A stretch of DNA of 64,000 bases from Virgibacillus_F sp049310925 (GTDB taxonomy: Bacteria; Bacillota; Bacilli; Bacillales; Amphibacillaceae): contig NZ_JBMERP010000012.1 in the NCBI RefSeq assembly GCF_049310925.1, positions 1 to 64,000 of the forward strand, read 5' to 3'. The translations under genes and the position numbers were made by a program. Below, one piece after another: positions 8,366 through 16,095 of this stretch (positions within the stretch are counted from its first letter, which is position 1; each line of letters begins with the position of its first letter). The notes under the pieces were generated by a model. The model was not told where the DNA came from and made no database searches. It saw only the letters and a program-made list of their open reading frames with translations.

Positions 8366-9391
8366 TTATATCACCTCGCTGGGAATTTGTTTGCTGTATT
8401 CCACTAATCGCCGCAGTTTTTCAAGAGCAGCACCTGAATCAATGCTTTCTTTAGCTAATTCAACACCTTTTTCAATTGTAGATGCTTTTCCATTTGCAAA
8501 AAGTCCGAGTCCAGCATTTAGTAGTACTGTATCTCGGTAAGGACCCTGCTTTCCTTGTAGGACATTTTGTAAAATAACAGCATTGTCTTTTGCGTCACCG
8601 CCACGGATTTTATCATTTTCGTAAACAGGCAAACCCAGTTCTTCTGGATGGAGTGTAAAGGAAGTAGACTGGCCGTTCTCCAGTAGTACCAGGTGGTTTT
8701 CACCTGCGAGTGATGCTTCATCCATGTACCCCGCGCCATTCACCACTAATGCTCGACGACGTCCAAGTTTTTGCAATGTCACTGCCATCATCCCTAACAT
8801 GTCACGACGGTAAATTCCTAGGAGCTGCGAGTCAAGATCAACCGGATTTGTTAGCGGGCCAATCAGATTAAAAATCGTTGGTAAACCCAACTCTATTCGA
8901 ACCTTCATAAAACGTTTTAAATTTGGATGTACATGGGGTGCAAACAAAAACGAGATCCCATTTTCCCGTAAGATTTCCTCCGTCTGCTTAGGTTGTAAGG
9001 ATAGAGAGATTCCCAAATGTTCCAACACATCGGCACTCCCTGTTTTACTGGAGATACTCCGATTTCCGTGTTTTGCGATTGTAACACCGGCACCTGCAAT
9101 GACGAACGCAGCAGTCGTACTAATGTTAAAACTATGTGACTGATCGCCACCAGTTCCGCAGTTATCCATTACATAGGGAATGGATGTAGGAACTGACTGT
9201 GACTCCGCACGAATTACTTCAACAATTCCAGTGATTTCATCAGCAGTTTCTCCTTTTGACCGTAAAGCAGTTAAAAGTGAAGCAATCTCTGTATCTGTAA
9301 TATCCGTTTTAAAGCAATGCTCAATTGCTAGTTTCATTTCATCCACTGTAAGATTTTGTTGATTCAACAATTTTTCAAGCTGTCGTTTCAT
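8366..9391 (-). CDS. trpD: anthranilate phosphoribosyltransferase
   Basis: Transfers the phosphoribosyl group of PRPP to anthranilate. The glycine-rich PRPP loop GTGGD (79-83) and KHGNRS (107-112) are intact. 341 aa, not fused to trpG. It overlaps trpG by 4 bp. Confidence 0.97.
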   Translation of the reverse strand: MKRQLEKLLNQQNLTVDEMKLAIEHCFKTDITDTEIASLLTALRSKGETADEITGIVEVIRAESQSVPTSIPYVMDNCGTGGDQSHSFNISTTAAFVIAGAGVTIAKHGNRSISSKTGSADVLEHLGISLSLQPKQTEEILRENGISFLFAPHVHPNLKRFMKVRIELGLPTIFNLIGPLTNPVDLDSQLLGIYRRDMLGMMAVTLQKLGRRRALVVNGAGYMDEASLAGENHLVLLENGQSTSFTLHPEELGLPVYENDKIRGGDAKDNAVILQNVLQGKQGPYRDTVLLNAGLGLFANGKASTIEKGVELAKESIDSGAALEKLRRLVEYSKQIPSEVI

Positions 9392-9981
9392 AGTAATGCT
9401 CCTCTCTTAATCCCAGTTTCTTGTAAAAAGTTTTGAATTACTTGTTTGCCTGATAGTGTGCCAATTGATTCAGGATGAAACTGTACCCCGTATACGGGAT
9501 AATCATAGTGTTTAACCCCCATAATTTCGTTGTCATCCAAGGATGTTGCAACGACTTCTAATTCATCGGAAAGAGTCACCCTGTCAACAACCAGAGAATG
9601 GTACCGCATTACTTCTAATGGCTGTGTTAAATAACTAAACAATCCAAGCCCGTTATGGGTAATCATTGATGTTTTACCATGTTTGATAACTTTAGCCTGA
9701 TTGATTTCACTGCCTAAAGCAGCTGCAATAATCTGGTGACCTAAACAAATACCAAGAATGGGTATACGTTTATAAAATTCCTTCACAATATTGATACAAT
9801 TTCCCGCTGTTTCCGGTGTTCCAGGACCAGGTGAGATAACAATAGCTTCAGGGTTTAGTTCAGCAATTTCGATGCTCGTAATCTCGTCATTTCGAACTAC
9901 CGTAACATCGGCATTTTCACTTGAAAAATAGTGGTAGACATTATAGGTAAAGGAATCATAGTTATCAATTAGTAGAATCAT
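9388..9981 (-). CDS. trpG: anthranilate synthase glutamine amidotransferase subunit
   Basis: Class I glutaminase supplying ammonia to TrpE. The triad is Cys79 (GICLGHQ), His169 and Glu171 (QFHPES). 197 aa. It lies inside the trp operon and overlaps trpE by 17 bp. In B. subtilis the equivalent subunit (PabA) is encoded with folate genes and shared; a dedicated trpG here may separate the pathways, though sharing with PabB cannot be excluded. Confidence 0.95.
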   Translation of the reverse strand: MILLIDNYDSFTYNVYHYFSSENADVTVVRNDEITSIEIAELNPEAIVISPGPGTPETAGNCINIVKEFYKRIPILGICLGHQIIAAALGSEINQAKVIKHGKTSMITHNGLGLFSYLTQPLEVMRYHSLVVDRVTLSDELEVVATSLDDNEIMGVKHYDYPVYGVQFHPESIGTLSGKQVIQNFLQETGIKRGALL

Positions 9982-11374
9982 GGTTATTTACCTCCATTAG
10001 TGATTTAGCTTTGTAAAGCGTTTCATTGTACTCATTTTCCGGAATAGAGTCATAGACAATCCCAGCACCAGCCTGTAGGTATGCAGTGTTTTCTTTAATT
10101 ACGAGTGAACGGATAGCCAATGCCATGTTGATATCATGATTAAAGTTGATATAACCAATACCACCCGCATAGACACCGCGTTTACTTTCTTCTAAATCAT
10201 TAATGATCTGCATGGCACGGATCTTTGGTGCGCCTGAAACTGTTCCAGCAGGTAAACATGCAATAAGAGCATCAATGCTTGAGTAGTTATCCCTAAGCTT
10301 GCCGTGGACCTCAGATACGATGTGCATGACGTGCTGATACTTCTCTACTTCCATAAAAGTAGGAATCGTGATGGTGTCTATTTCGGAAACACGACCAATA
10401 TCATTTCTGCTTAAATCAACAAGCATCCGGTGTTCAGCAATTTCCTTCGCATCAGCAAGCAGATCTTTTACTAGTGTTGCATCTTCTTCATCTGTCTTTC
10501 CGCGAGGTCGTGTTCCTGCAATAGGATTAGTTACAATTCGTTTGCCGGTCGTTTGGACGAGGCTTTCTGGTGATGCACCTAAAACCTGATAGCTTTCAAA
10601 ATCAATATAAAACATATATGGAGAGGGGTTAGCTTTCCTTAATTTTCGATAAAAAGAAAATGGATCTCCGTTAATCGTTGCTTTCATCCGTTGTGATAGT
10701 ACAATCTGAAAAGCATCACCTTGCTGAATATGCTGTTTTGCAACCTTTACGTTTTCCATAAACTGTTCTTTGTCCATTTCAGGTTGAAAGGTCATATTCT
10801 TTTCATCATAGGTAGGGATGGTTACCGTTGATGTTAAGGCTCTTTTCATCGTTTCTATTCGTTCATCCAATACATTTTCTGATTGTTCATCAGGATTCAT
10901 CGCAATCAAGTAAGCAGCTTCATTTCGGTGATCAAAAGCAATAACATTTTTGTATAACATGAGGTGTACCTCAGGCATGTCAATCGTGTCTTCTAAGTCA
11001 GCTCCAATCTGTTCATAAGAACGAATGACATCGTAGCCAATGTATCCGATTGCCCCCCCGGCAAAAGGAAGTGGAAGGTCAATTTCCATTTTAGGCAACT
11101 GTTTCTGTAAAACAGATAAGACAGGTGAATCTATTTTTTCTTCGGTTCCTTTGTTATGATTTAGAACAGTAGTAACATTATCCTCACCAATAAGCTCTAA
11201 ATAAGGATCTGCACCAATAAATGAAAATTTCCCTTTTTTCTCATGTGGAAAAGAACTTTCTAACAGGAACTTTTTCTTTCCTTCTAGATTGGTATAAATT
11301 CCGATGGGTGTTAACATGTCAGCATTTTGTTTAACAAGTTTATATGGAAGTGTAGTTTGATTTTTAGTTTGCAT
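9965..11374 (-). CDS. trpE: anthranilate synthase component I
   Basis: Chorismate-utilising enzyme making anthranilate with TrpG. The N-terminal LLESS (in KFLLESSFPHE) is the tryptophan feedback-binding element. The C-terminal catalytic core shows PIAGTRPRG, LVDLSRNDIGRV and GTVSGAPKIRAM. Length 469 aa is normal. First gene of the operon, ATG with AAAGGAG. The tandem T-boxes lie about 330 bp upstream, with a GC-rich repeat in between. Confidence 0.97.
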   Translation of the reverse strand: MQTKNQTTLPYKLVKQNADMLTPIGIYTNLEGKKKFLLESSFPHEKKGKFSFIGADPYLELIGEDNVTTVLNHNKGTEEKIDSPVLSVLQKQLPKMEIDLPLPFAGGAIGYIGYDVIRSYEQIGADLEDTIDMPEVHLMLYKNVIAFDHRNEAAYLIAMNPDEQSENVLDERIETMKRALTSTVTIPTYDEKNMTFQPEMDKEQFMENVKVAKQHIQQGDAFQIVLSQRMKATINGDPFSFYRKLRKANPSPYMFYIDFESYQVLGASPESLVQTTGKRIVTNPIAGTRPRGKTDEEDATLVKDLLADAKEIAEHRMLVDLSRNDIGRVSEIDTITIPTFMEVEKYQHVMHIVSEVHGKLRDNYSSIDALIACLPAGTVSGAPKIRAMQIINDLEESKRGVYAGGIGYINFNHDINMALAIRSLVIKENTAYLQAGAGIVYDSIPENEYNETLYKAKSLMEVNNHDSTN

Positions 11375-11451
11375 AACCGATTCTCCTTTGTAGTTCGTAA
11401 ATTTTGTTGCTTTTTAACCGTCGCAGCTGATACAAACTGTGAAGTTACTAA

Positions 11452-11567
11452 CCGCTGCGGAAATACACTACGCTTTCCGCGGGAGGCTGGTGAGCCTCCT
11501 CGTGCTACGCACTGTGGGGTCTCACCTATGCCTTTCCTCCCGCAGGAGTCTTCGTGTATTTCCTTCA
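11452..11567. repeat. GC-rich palindromic dispersed element inside the trp leader
   Basis: A large imperfect palindrome: GCTGCGGAAATACACTACG, CTTTCCGCGGGAGG, AGCCTCCTCG, GGGGTCTCA, TCCCGCAGGAGTCTTCG, then GTGTATTTCC. It resembles the elements at 13790-14110, 32911-33340 and 48833-49127. It sits between the T-box terminator and trpE, so read-through trp mRNA carries it. Confidence 0.8.
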
Positions 11568-11638
11568 CTGGCGTAGTACTTAACAAACGGTCATTCATCT
11601 AATCTGACTCTCCGTAGCGGAAATCAATCTAGCGGTAT

Positions 11639-11691
11639 GTCGCAGTTTGCAGACTTTGTGTAAAAACAACAATTTTTTATAAACAGCTTAA
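11639..11691 (+). repeat. terminal module of dispersed element (GTCGCAG...CAGCTTA)
   Basis: GTCGCAGTTTGCAGACTTTG, then TGTAAAAACAACAATTTTTT and ATAAACAGC. The same module, about 50 bp, is at 25681-25732 and inverted at 13681-13733. It ends just before the T-box terminator. Confidence 0.65.
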
Positions 11692-11701
11692 AAAATAAAA
11701 A

Positions 11702-11985
11702 AAGTCCTCTACAAACACAGATGAAAATGTGTTTGTAGAGGACGATTATCGCGGTGCCACCTCAGTTGAAAGGAATACAGAATCCCTTCATCTCATTTCG
11801 GGTACAAAATTTGCGCCAAGCATCATGTTAAACCCTATCCGTATAACGGCGGAGCACCGTGTTTCCCTACTCATTTTCAAGAAACATCTCATAAGGCCAT
11901 TCAACATACATTCACGTGCCGGAATCACACCATCACCGGCTCTCTGTAACGCTTCAGCAAATGTTTACTATTCTTACTCATCAAT
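11702..11985 (-). promoter_or_regulatory. tryptophan T-box, trpE-proximal copy
   Basis: On the minus strand: stem I with AGAGAGCCGG, AGTA and a specifier loop GAA-UGG (specifier UGG at 11899-11897, tryptophan codon), the T-box motif GGTGGCACCGCG (11761-11750), and a terminator at 11704-11743 with an 18-bp stem and T-run. Uncharged tRNA-Trp would favour the antiterminator and allow trp transcription. Confidence 0.93.
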
Positions 11986-12011
11986 TTGTTATATATAATT
12001 ATTAGAATACA

Positions 12012-12280
12012 AAAAGGCCCCCATCCAGAAAAGGACGAGGACCCCGTGGTACCACCTTTGTTAGCTGATTTACTCAACTCACTTTGCTATCAAGTTAAAA
12101 CTTAATAGTTGTCTTTTTTATCGATAAGACGTTCGCCAAATCCTACTGCATACGATGTATGGTTCAGTTTGGAAGTTCAAAAGGCCATTCATCAAGCGTT
12201 CCACACTGGTTCGCAGCCCCACCAGCTCTCTAAAGAGGAAACATCCTGATTACTATTCTTCATCATCACTTTGCACGATT
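12012..12280 (-). promoter_or_regulatory. tryptophan T-box, promoter-proximal copy
   Basis: A second complete T-box: GAATAGTAATCA, AGAGAGCTGG, specifier loop TGAT-GAA-UGG (UGG at 12187-12185), AAGGTGGTACCACGG and a terminator at 12012-12043 ending in T residues. The arrangement in series with the copy at 11702-11985 requires two antitermination events before trpE is read. Confidence 0.93.
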
Positions 12281-12295
12281 TAATTATTGAAACTA

Positions 12296-12324
12296 ATATT
12301 AAAGAAAGTTGGAGCAAATGTCAA
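12296..12324 (-). promoter_or_regulatory. sigma-A promoter of the trp operon
   Basis: On the minus strand TTGACA (12324-12319), 17-bp spacer, TAATAT (12301-12296). Predicted start near 12289, just ahead of the first T-box. Confidence 0.82.
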
Positions 12325-12415
12325 GTGGTTTTTTTAATAATAATAATTCTTCTGTTAAATAGAGCTCGTTTTGTGGTATTTTAATAGTAAGGTTATTGGA
12401 GAAGAGAGGGCGTTT

Positions 12416-13525
12416 ATGATGAAAAAAACTAAAGTGGGTATTATTTTTGGTGGCAAATCTGCGGAACATGAAGTGTCCTTGCAATCAGCCAAAAATATTG
12501 TAGATGCAATTGACAAAACAAAATATGAGGTCGTTTTGGTTGGGATCGATAAACAAGGAAAGTGGCATATTAATGACCAAACATCATACTTAATAAATGA
12601 AGAAAACCCTAAATTAATTCAATTAAATAAATCAAATGAAAACATAGCTATTGTACCTGGTGAAACGAGCCATCAGCTAATACACGCATCAAAGGAAATG
12701 AGCATAGATCAACTAGATGTTGTTTTCCCAATTGTTCATGGAACCTTGGGCGAAGATGGTAGTATGCAAGGAATGCTTCGGATAGCGAATTTGCCATTTG
12801 TTGGTACCAGTGTTCTTGGTTCGGCTGTGTGTATGGATAAAGATATTGCAAAGCGCTTACTGAAAGAAGCAGGGATTAATGTTGCCAAAGGGTTCGCGTT
12901 CACTCGGGCTAAGAAAAACAACATAAACTTCGACGAGGTAAAGGAGCAAATAGATGTTCCAATGTTTATTAAACCTGCAAATCAAGGTTCCTCGGTTGGG
13001 GTAAGTAAAGTTTCGACGAAGGAAGAATTTGATGAAGCAATCCGAGTTGCATTCCAATACGATCATAAGGTTATTGTCGAGGAAAGTGTTGTCGGCCGCG
13101 AAGTAGAGTGCGCTGTCCTTGGAAATGTAGATCCACAAGCCTCAATACCGGGTGAAATATTACCGCAAACGGAATTTTACTCATATGAATCAAAGTATAT
13201 TGATGAAAGTGGTGCAAAGCTGGCTATTCCAGCAGATCTTCCTGATGCGATGGTAGAAAAGATCCAAGCAGCTGCGATTGATGTGTTTCAAACCCTAGAA
13301 TGCGAAGGGTTAGCGCGGGTAGACTTCTTTTTGAAGGAAAACGGAGAGATCTATGTTAATGAAGTAAACACTTTGCCGGGATTCACTAGAATTAGTATGT
13401 ACCCTAAACTATGGGAAATCAGTGGGGTATCATACCCTGAGCTAATTAACCGGTTGATTGAGTTGGCAATCGAACGTCATGAGCTTGATGGAATGTTAAA
13501 AAGTGCAGTTTGGGATGAAGCATAG
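12416..13525 (+). CDS. ddl: D-alanine--D-alanine ligase
   Basis: ATP-grasp ligase making the D-Ala-D-Ala dipeptide of peptidoglycan. The N-terminal GGKSAEHEVSL, central KPANQGSSVGVSK, EESVVGREVECAVLGN and C-terminal FLKENGEIYVNEVNTLPG form a complete enzyme. The loop SYESKY keeps the tyrosine typical of D-Ala-D-Ala rather than D-Ala-D-lactate ligases. The start is the ATG-ATG at 12416 after AGAGAGGG (369 aa); a longer reading from 12371 lacks a ribosome site. Divergent from the trp leader; terminator at 13641. Confidence 0.96.
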   Translation: MMKKTKVGIIFGGKSAEHEVSLQSAKNIVDAIDKTKYEVVLVGIDKQGKWHINDQTSYLINEENPKLIQLNKSNENIAIVPGETSHQLIHASKEMSIDQLDVVFPIVHGTLGEDGSMQGMLRIANLPFVGTSVLGSAVCMDKDIAKRLLKEAGINVAKGFAFTRAKKNNINFDEVKEQIDVPMFIKPANQGSSVGVSKVSTKEEFDEAIRVAFQYDHKVIVEESVVGREVECAVLGNVDPQASIPGEILPQTEFYSYESKYIDESGAKLAIPADLPDAMVEKIQAAAIDVFQTLECEGLARVDFFLKENGEIYVNEVNTLPGFTRISMYPKLWEISGVSYPELINRLIELAIERHELDGMLKSAVWDEA

Positions 13526-13640
13526 CAGATGAGTTTATGTTAAAAAAGTTCTCGCTAAATTTGTTGATACAGCGGGCGCGATGATGGGTATTATTGGATT
13601 ACGGCCAATTCCCAGAGCATGAAAGATGATAAATAAATGT

Positions 13641-13676
13641 AAAAGACACCAGCAGAATTGCAGGCTGGTGTCTTTT
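13641..13676 (+). terminator. intrinsic terminator after ddl
   Basis: AAAAGACACCAGC and GCTGGTGTCTTTT form a 13-bp stem with 10-nt loop and T-run; symmetric, so also usable on the minus strand. It is 115 bp past the ddl stop, and I see no gene in the gap. Confidence 0.85.
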
Positions 13677-13680
13677 AATT

Positions 13681-13733
13681 AGGGTGTTTTCTAAAAGATT
13701 GTTGTTTTTGTCGTAAAATCTATAGACTGCGAC
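13681..13733 (-). repeat. terminal module of dispersed element, inverted copy
   Basis: The complement reads CGTCGCAGTCTATAGATTTT then CAAAAACAACAATCTTTTAG, matching 11639-11691 and 25681-25732. Here it precedes the composite element at 13790-14110. Confidence 0.65.
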
Positions 13734-13789
13734 GTAAATGCCATATTTTGTTTTTACCACTCTTTATTAGATTAGATTAGTGTTGATCC

Positions 13790-14110
13790 AGCGCTGCGGA
13801 AAAACACTCGCTTTCCGTGGGGAACGCTTCAGCCTCCTCGGAGCAAAAACCGCTCACTGCGGGGTCTTCAGACTGTTCCTTTCCCACCGGAGTCTCGCAT
13901 TTTTCCGCAGCTTAGATAGCTTTCTTCTCAAGGGTGAAGGAGTCCCAGTCAAACATAGGGGTCATGCGCACTTTTCTTAGTGAAGGCAGAATACGAAGAC
14001 TCCTACGGGAACAGCGCGAGTCCGAAGACCCCGGAAGAAGCGTTCTTTGCTTCTGAGGCCGTGCCCGTGGAAAGCGAAGTATTCTGCCAGAACGCGGCGT
14101 CAAAAGAATT
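13790..14110. repeat. composite GC-rich element, B half then inverted A half
   Basis: B palindrome 13790-13913: GCTGCGGAAAAACACTCG, CTTTCCGTGGGGAACGCTTC, GCGGGGTCTTCAGACTG, TTTTTCCGCAGC. Spacer of about 70 bp, then the inverted A palindrome 13983-14103: GCAGAATACGAAGACTCC, CCGTGCCCGTGGAAAGCG, AGTATTCTGCC. The same A-spacer-B layout occurs in the other orientation at 32911-33340 and 48833-49127. No gene is supported between 13526 and 14179; open frames here are produced by the repeat. Confidence 0.8.
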
Positions 14111-14179
14111 TTCACACGTCGCAGTTTTTATCAACTACGAAGTTCAAAAAGCAACAAAACTTACGAAAAGAGTCTTTAA

Positions 14180-14740
14180 TTATCCTTTAAAAGTCGAAAA
14201 TTTATCTGCGACTGATTTTCTTGGTTTTGCAATTGGCGCCTCATCAAAATATCCTAAATGTATAAAACCAACAATTTTTTCGTTCTCTGATACGTCCAAT
14301 ATGTTTTTCACGTTCTCGTCATAAATGTGTGGATTGGTTTTCCATACAACACCAAGCTGTTGTTCCCAAGCAAGCAATTGGAAGTTATGAATCATCGAAG
14401 CGGTGGCGCCAAAGTTTTCATCGTATTGTTTTTGGTTGTCAGGTACATCCATGACAACAATTAAAAACGCATTAGGTTCGTTAAGGTAAGCTTCACGATT
14501 TTCCTGCTTTTCCTCTGGATAAGTAGAAGCTACCTTTTTTGCGAACGTTTCTTTTTGATCGGATCCAATAAAAATAAACCGCCATGGCTGACGCATCCCG
14601 TGTGTAGGTGCCCATACAGCACTATCAAGCAGTTCTAAAACTGTCTCCTGTTCTACTGTTCTATCTGTATATCCGTTTTTAACTGAACGGCGTTCCCGGA
14701 TAAGTTTTGCGAGATTAGTAAGTTGTTTTGCATGTTCCAT
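14180..14740 (-). CDS. nitroreductase family protein, YdjA-like
   Basis: FMN-dependent NAD(P)H oxidoreductase fold. RERRSVKNGY at the N-terminus is the usual FMN-phosphate arginine motif, followed by APTHGMRQPWRF and GFIHLGY. At 186 aa it is a short single-domain form resembling YdjA rather than NfsA/NfsB. A 35-bp dyad sits 29-63 bp before the ATG, where a repressor could block the promoter. The substrate is unknown; quinone or nitro compounds are typical. Confidence 0.87.
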   Translation of the reverse strand: MEHAKQLTNLAKLIRERRSVKNGYTDRTVEQETVLELLDSAVWAPTHGMRQPWRFIFIGSDQKETFAKKVASTYPEEKQENREAYLNEPNAFLIVVMDVPDNQKQYDENFGATASMIHNFQLLAWEQQLGVVWKTNPHIYDENVKNILDVSENEKIVGFIHLGYFDEAPIAKPRKSVADKFSTFKG

Positions 14741-14768
14741 GTTTATATCCCCCTAAAACATTTATATG

Positions 14769-14803
14769 ACAATTTAATTGATAACAGTTATCAATTAAAT
14801 TGT
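14769..14803. promoter_or_regulatory. perfect 35-bp dyad, candidate operator
   Basis: Arms of 17 bp, ACAATTTAATTGATAAC and its complement, around a single central A. The inner part TGATAAC-A-GTTATCA has the 7-1-7 form of Fur/PerR-type boxes with one change per half, and the outer ACAATTTAATTG resembles OhrR/MarR half-sites. No T-run, so not a terminator. It most likely controls the nitroreductase gene; the next plus-strand gene is about 160 bp away. Confidence 0.75.
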
Positions 14804-14960
14804 AACGAACTATGCCTGACATTGCAATGTAAAAATGTTAAAAAAAAATTTAAAAAACACTTGCCATGTGAATTAATTCACGTGATAATAGAAAAAGTTA
14901 TATGAATGCATTACATGTAGGTTAGGTTTGTGAAATTTATCACAATGGGGAGGGAGATAA

Positions 14961-16004
14961 ATGAAAGCGTTTTTAAAACGTAAGGGAGTTACATTATCGT
15001 GGAAAGAGTACGTCGTTACAGCATTAAGCTATATGGCATTAGGATTATTTTCATCTTTAATAATTGGCTTAATCATCAAAACGACGGGAGAACAGCTGGG
15101 GCAGTTTGCCTGGTTTCCTAATGATATTGAAACAGCGCTTAAAAGTATGGGTGCCTATGCAATGGAAACAAAAATCATGGGTGGTGCAATTGGAGTAGCT
15201 ATTGCCTACGGGTTAAAAGCACCACCATTGGTCCTGCTTTCCGCATTATTTGCCGGAGCTTTTGGGGCAGAATTAGGTGGCCCGGTAGGGAGTTATGTTG
15301 CAGCTTTGTTTGCAACTGAGTTTGGTAAACTGGTATATAAAGAGACGCGAGTAGATATAATTGTTACTCCATTTGTTACGATTCTCGCAGGGTTTTTAAC
15401 AGGGACATTTATTGGTCCGCCAATTAATACATTCATGACTTGGTTTGGTGAAGTAATCAATTGGTCGACAGCTCAACAACCATTTATTATGGGAATCCTT
15501 GTAGCAGTGCTGATGGGTTGGGCATTAACTGCTCCGATTTCAAGTCTTGCAATCGCCATGATGCTTTCACTTGATGGGCTTGCAGCAGGTGCAGCAACAA
15601 TTGGATGTGCAGCTCAAATGATTGGATTTGCCGTGATCAGTTATCGAGATAATGGTTTGGGTGGATTTTTTGCCCAGGGTATTGGGACCTCTATGTTACA
15701 GGTTGCTAATATATTAAAAAAACCACTGCTCATTATTCCACCTACAGTAGCAGCTATTGTTATAGCGCCTTTTGCCACGGTCTGGCTGGAGATGGAAAAT
15801 AATTCACTTGGAGCAGGTATGGGTACCAGTGGTTTAGTTGGACAAATAATGACGTTTGAAACGATGGGCTTCACATGGGATATTTTTGGAGCTGTGTTAA
15901 TCCTTCATATAATTGCGCCGGCTGTTATCAGCTTATTGGTAGCAGCTTACTTTCGGAAAAAAGGATGGATTAAGCCTGGCGATATGAAAATTTCATACGA
16001 ATAA
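14961..16004 (+). CDS. PTS-type IIC membrane protein, PfoR-like
   Basis: Integral membrane protein of 347 aa with about 8-10 hydrophobic segments, rich in Gly-Ala runs (AGAFGAELGGPVGSYVAALF, LDGLAAGAATIGCAAQMIGF). It fits the PTS_EIIC_2 family that includes clostridial PfoR. No IIA or IIB domain or gene is nearby, so transport by phosphorylation is unproven and a regulatory or alternative transport role is possible. GGGAGG precedes the ATG. A strong terminator follows the stop. Confidence 0.82.
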   Translation: MKAFLKRKGVTLSWKEYVVTALSYMALGLFSSLIIGLIIKTTGEQLGQFAWFPNDIETALKSMGAYAMETKIMGGAIGVAIAYGLKAPPLVLLSALFAGAFGAELGGPVGSYVAALFATEFGKLVYKETRVDIIVTPFVTILAGFLTGTFIGPPINTFMTWFGEVINWSTAQQPFIMGILVAVLMGWALTAPISSLAIAMMLSLDGLAAGAATIGCAAQMIGFAVISYRDNGLGGFFAQGIGTSMLQVANILKKPLLIIPPTVAAIVIAPFATVWLEMENNSLGAGMGTSGLVGQIMTFETMGFTWDIFGAVLILHIIAPAVISLLVAAYFRKKGWIKPGDMKISYE

Positions 16005-16037
16005 AAAGGAAGGCCCTGTGATTCAGGGCCTTCCTTT
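16005..16037. terminator. bidirectional terminator between convergent genes
   Basis: AAAGGAAGGCCCTG and CAGGGCCTTCCTTT form a perfect 14-bp stem around TGATT. It serves the IIC gene and the minus-strand oppA-like gene. Confidence 0.9.
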
Positions 16038-16095
16038 ACTGTCTTGTGAAAACATACGTGCTTTTCAAAATTTCTTCCGTGTTTCCCGTAGATTA

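Noticed and set aside
11311..11602. Overlapping 91-95-aa frames on both strands before trpE
   Set aside because: Produced by the palindromic repeat; the symmetry gives open frames on both strands.
12371..12415. 15-residue N-terminal extension of Ddl
   Set aside because: No ribosome site before 12371; the ATG-ATG at 12416 follows a good one and begins the conserved region.
13780..14324. Several frames of 66-114 aa
   Set aside because: They lie in the composite GC-rich element or antisense to the nitroreductase gene and lack ribosome sites.
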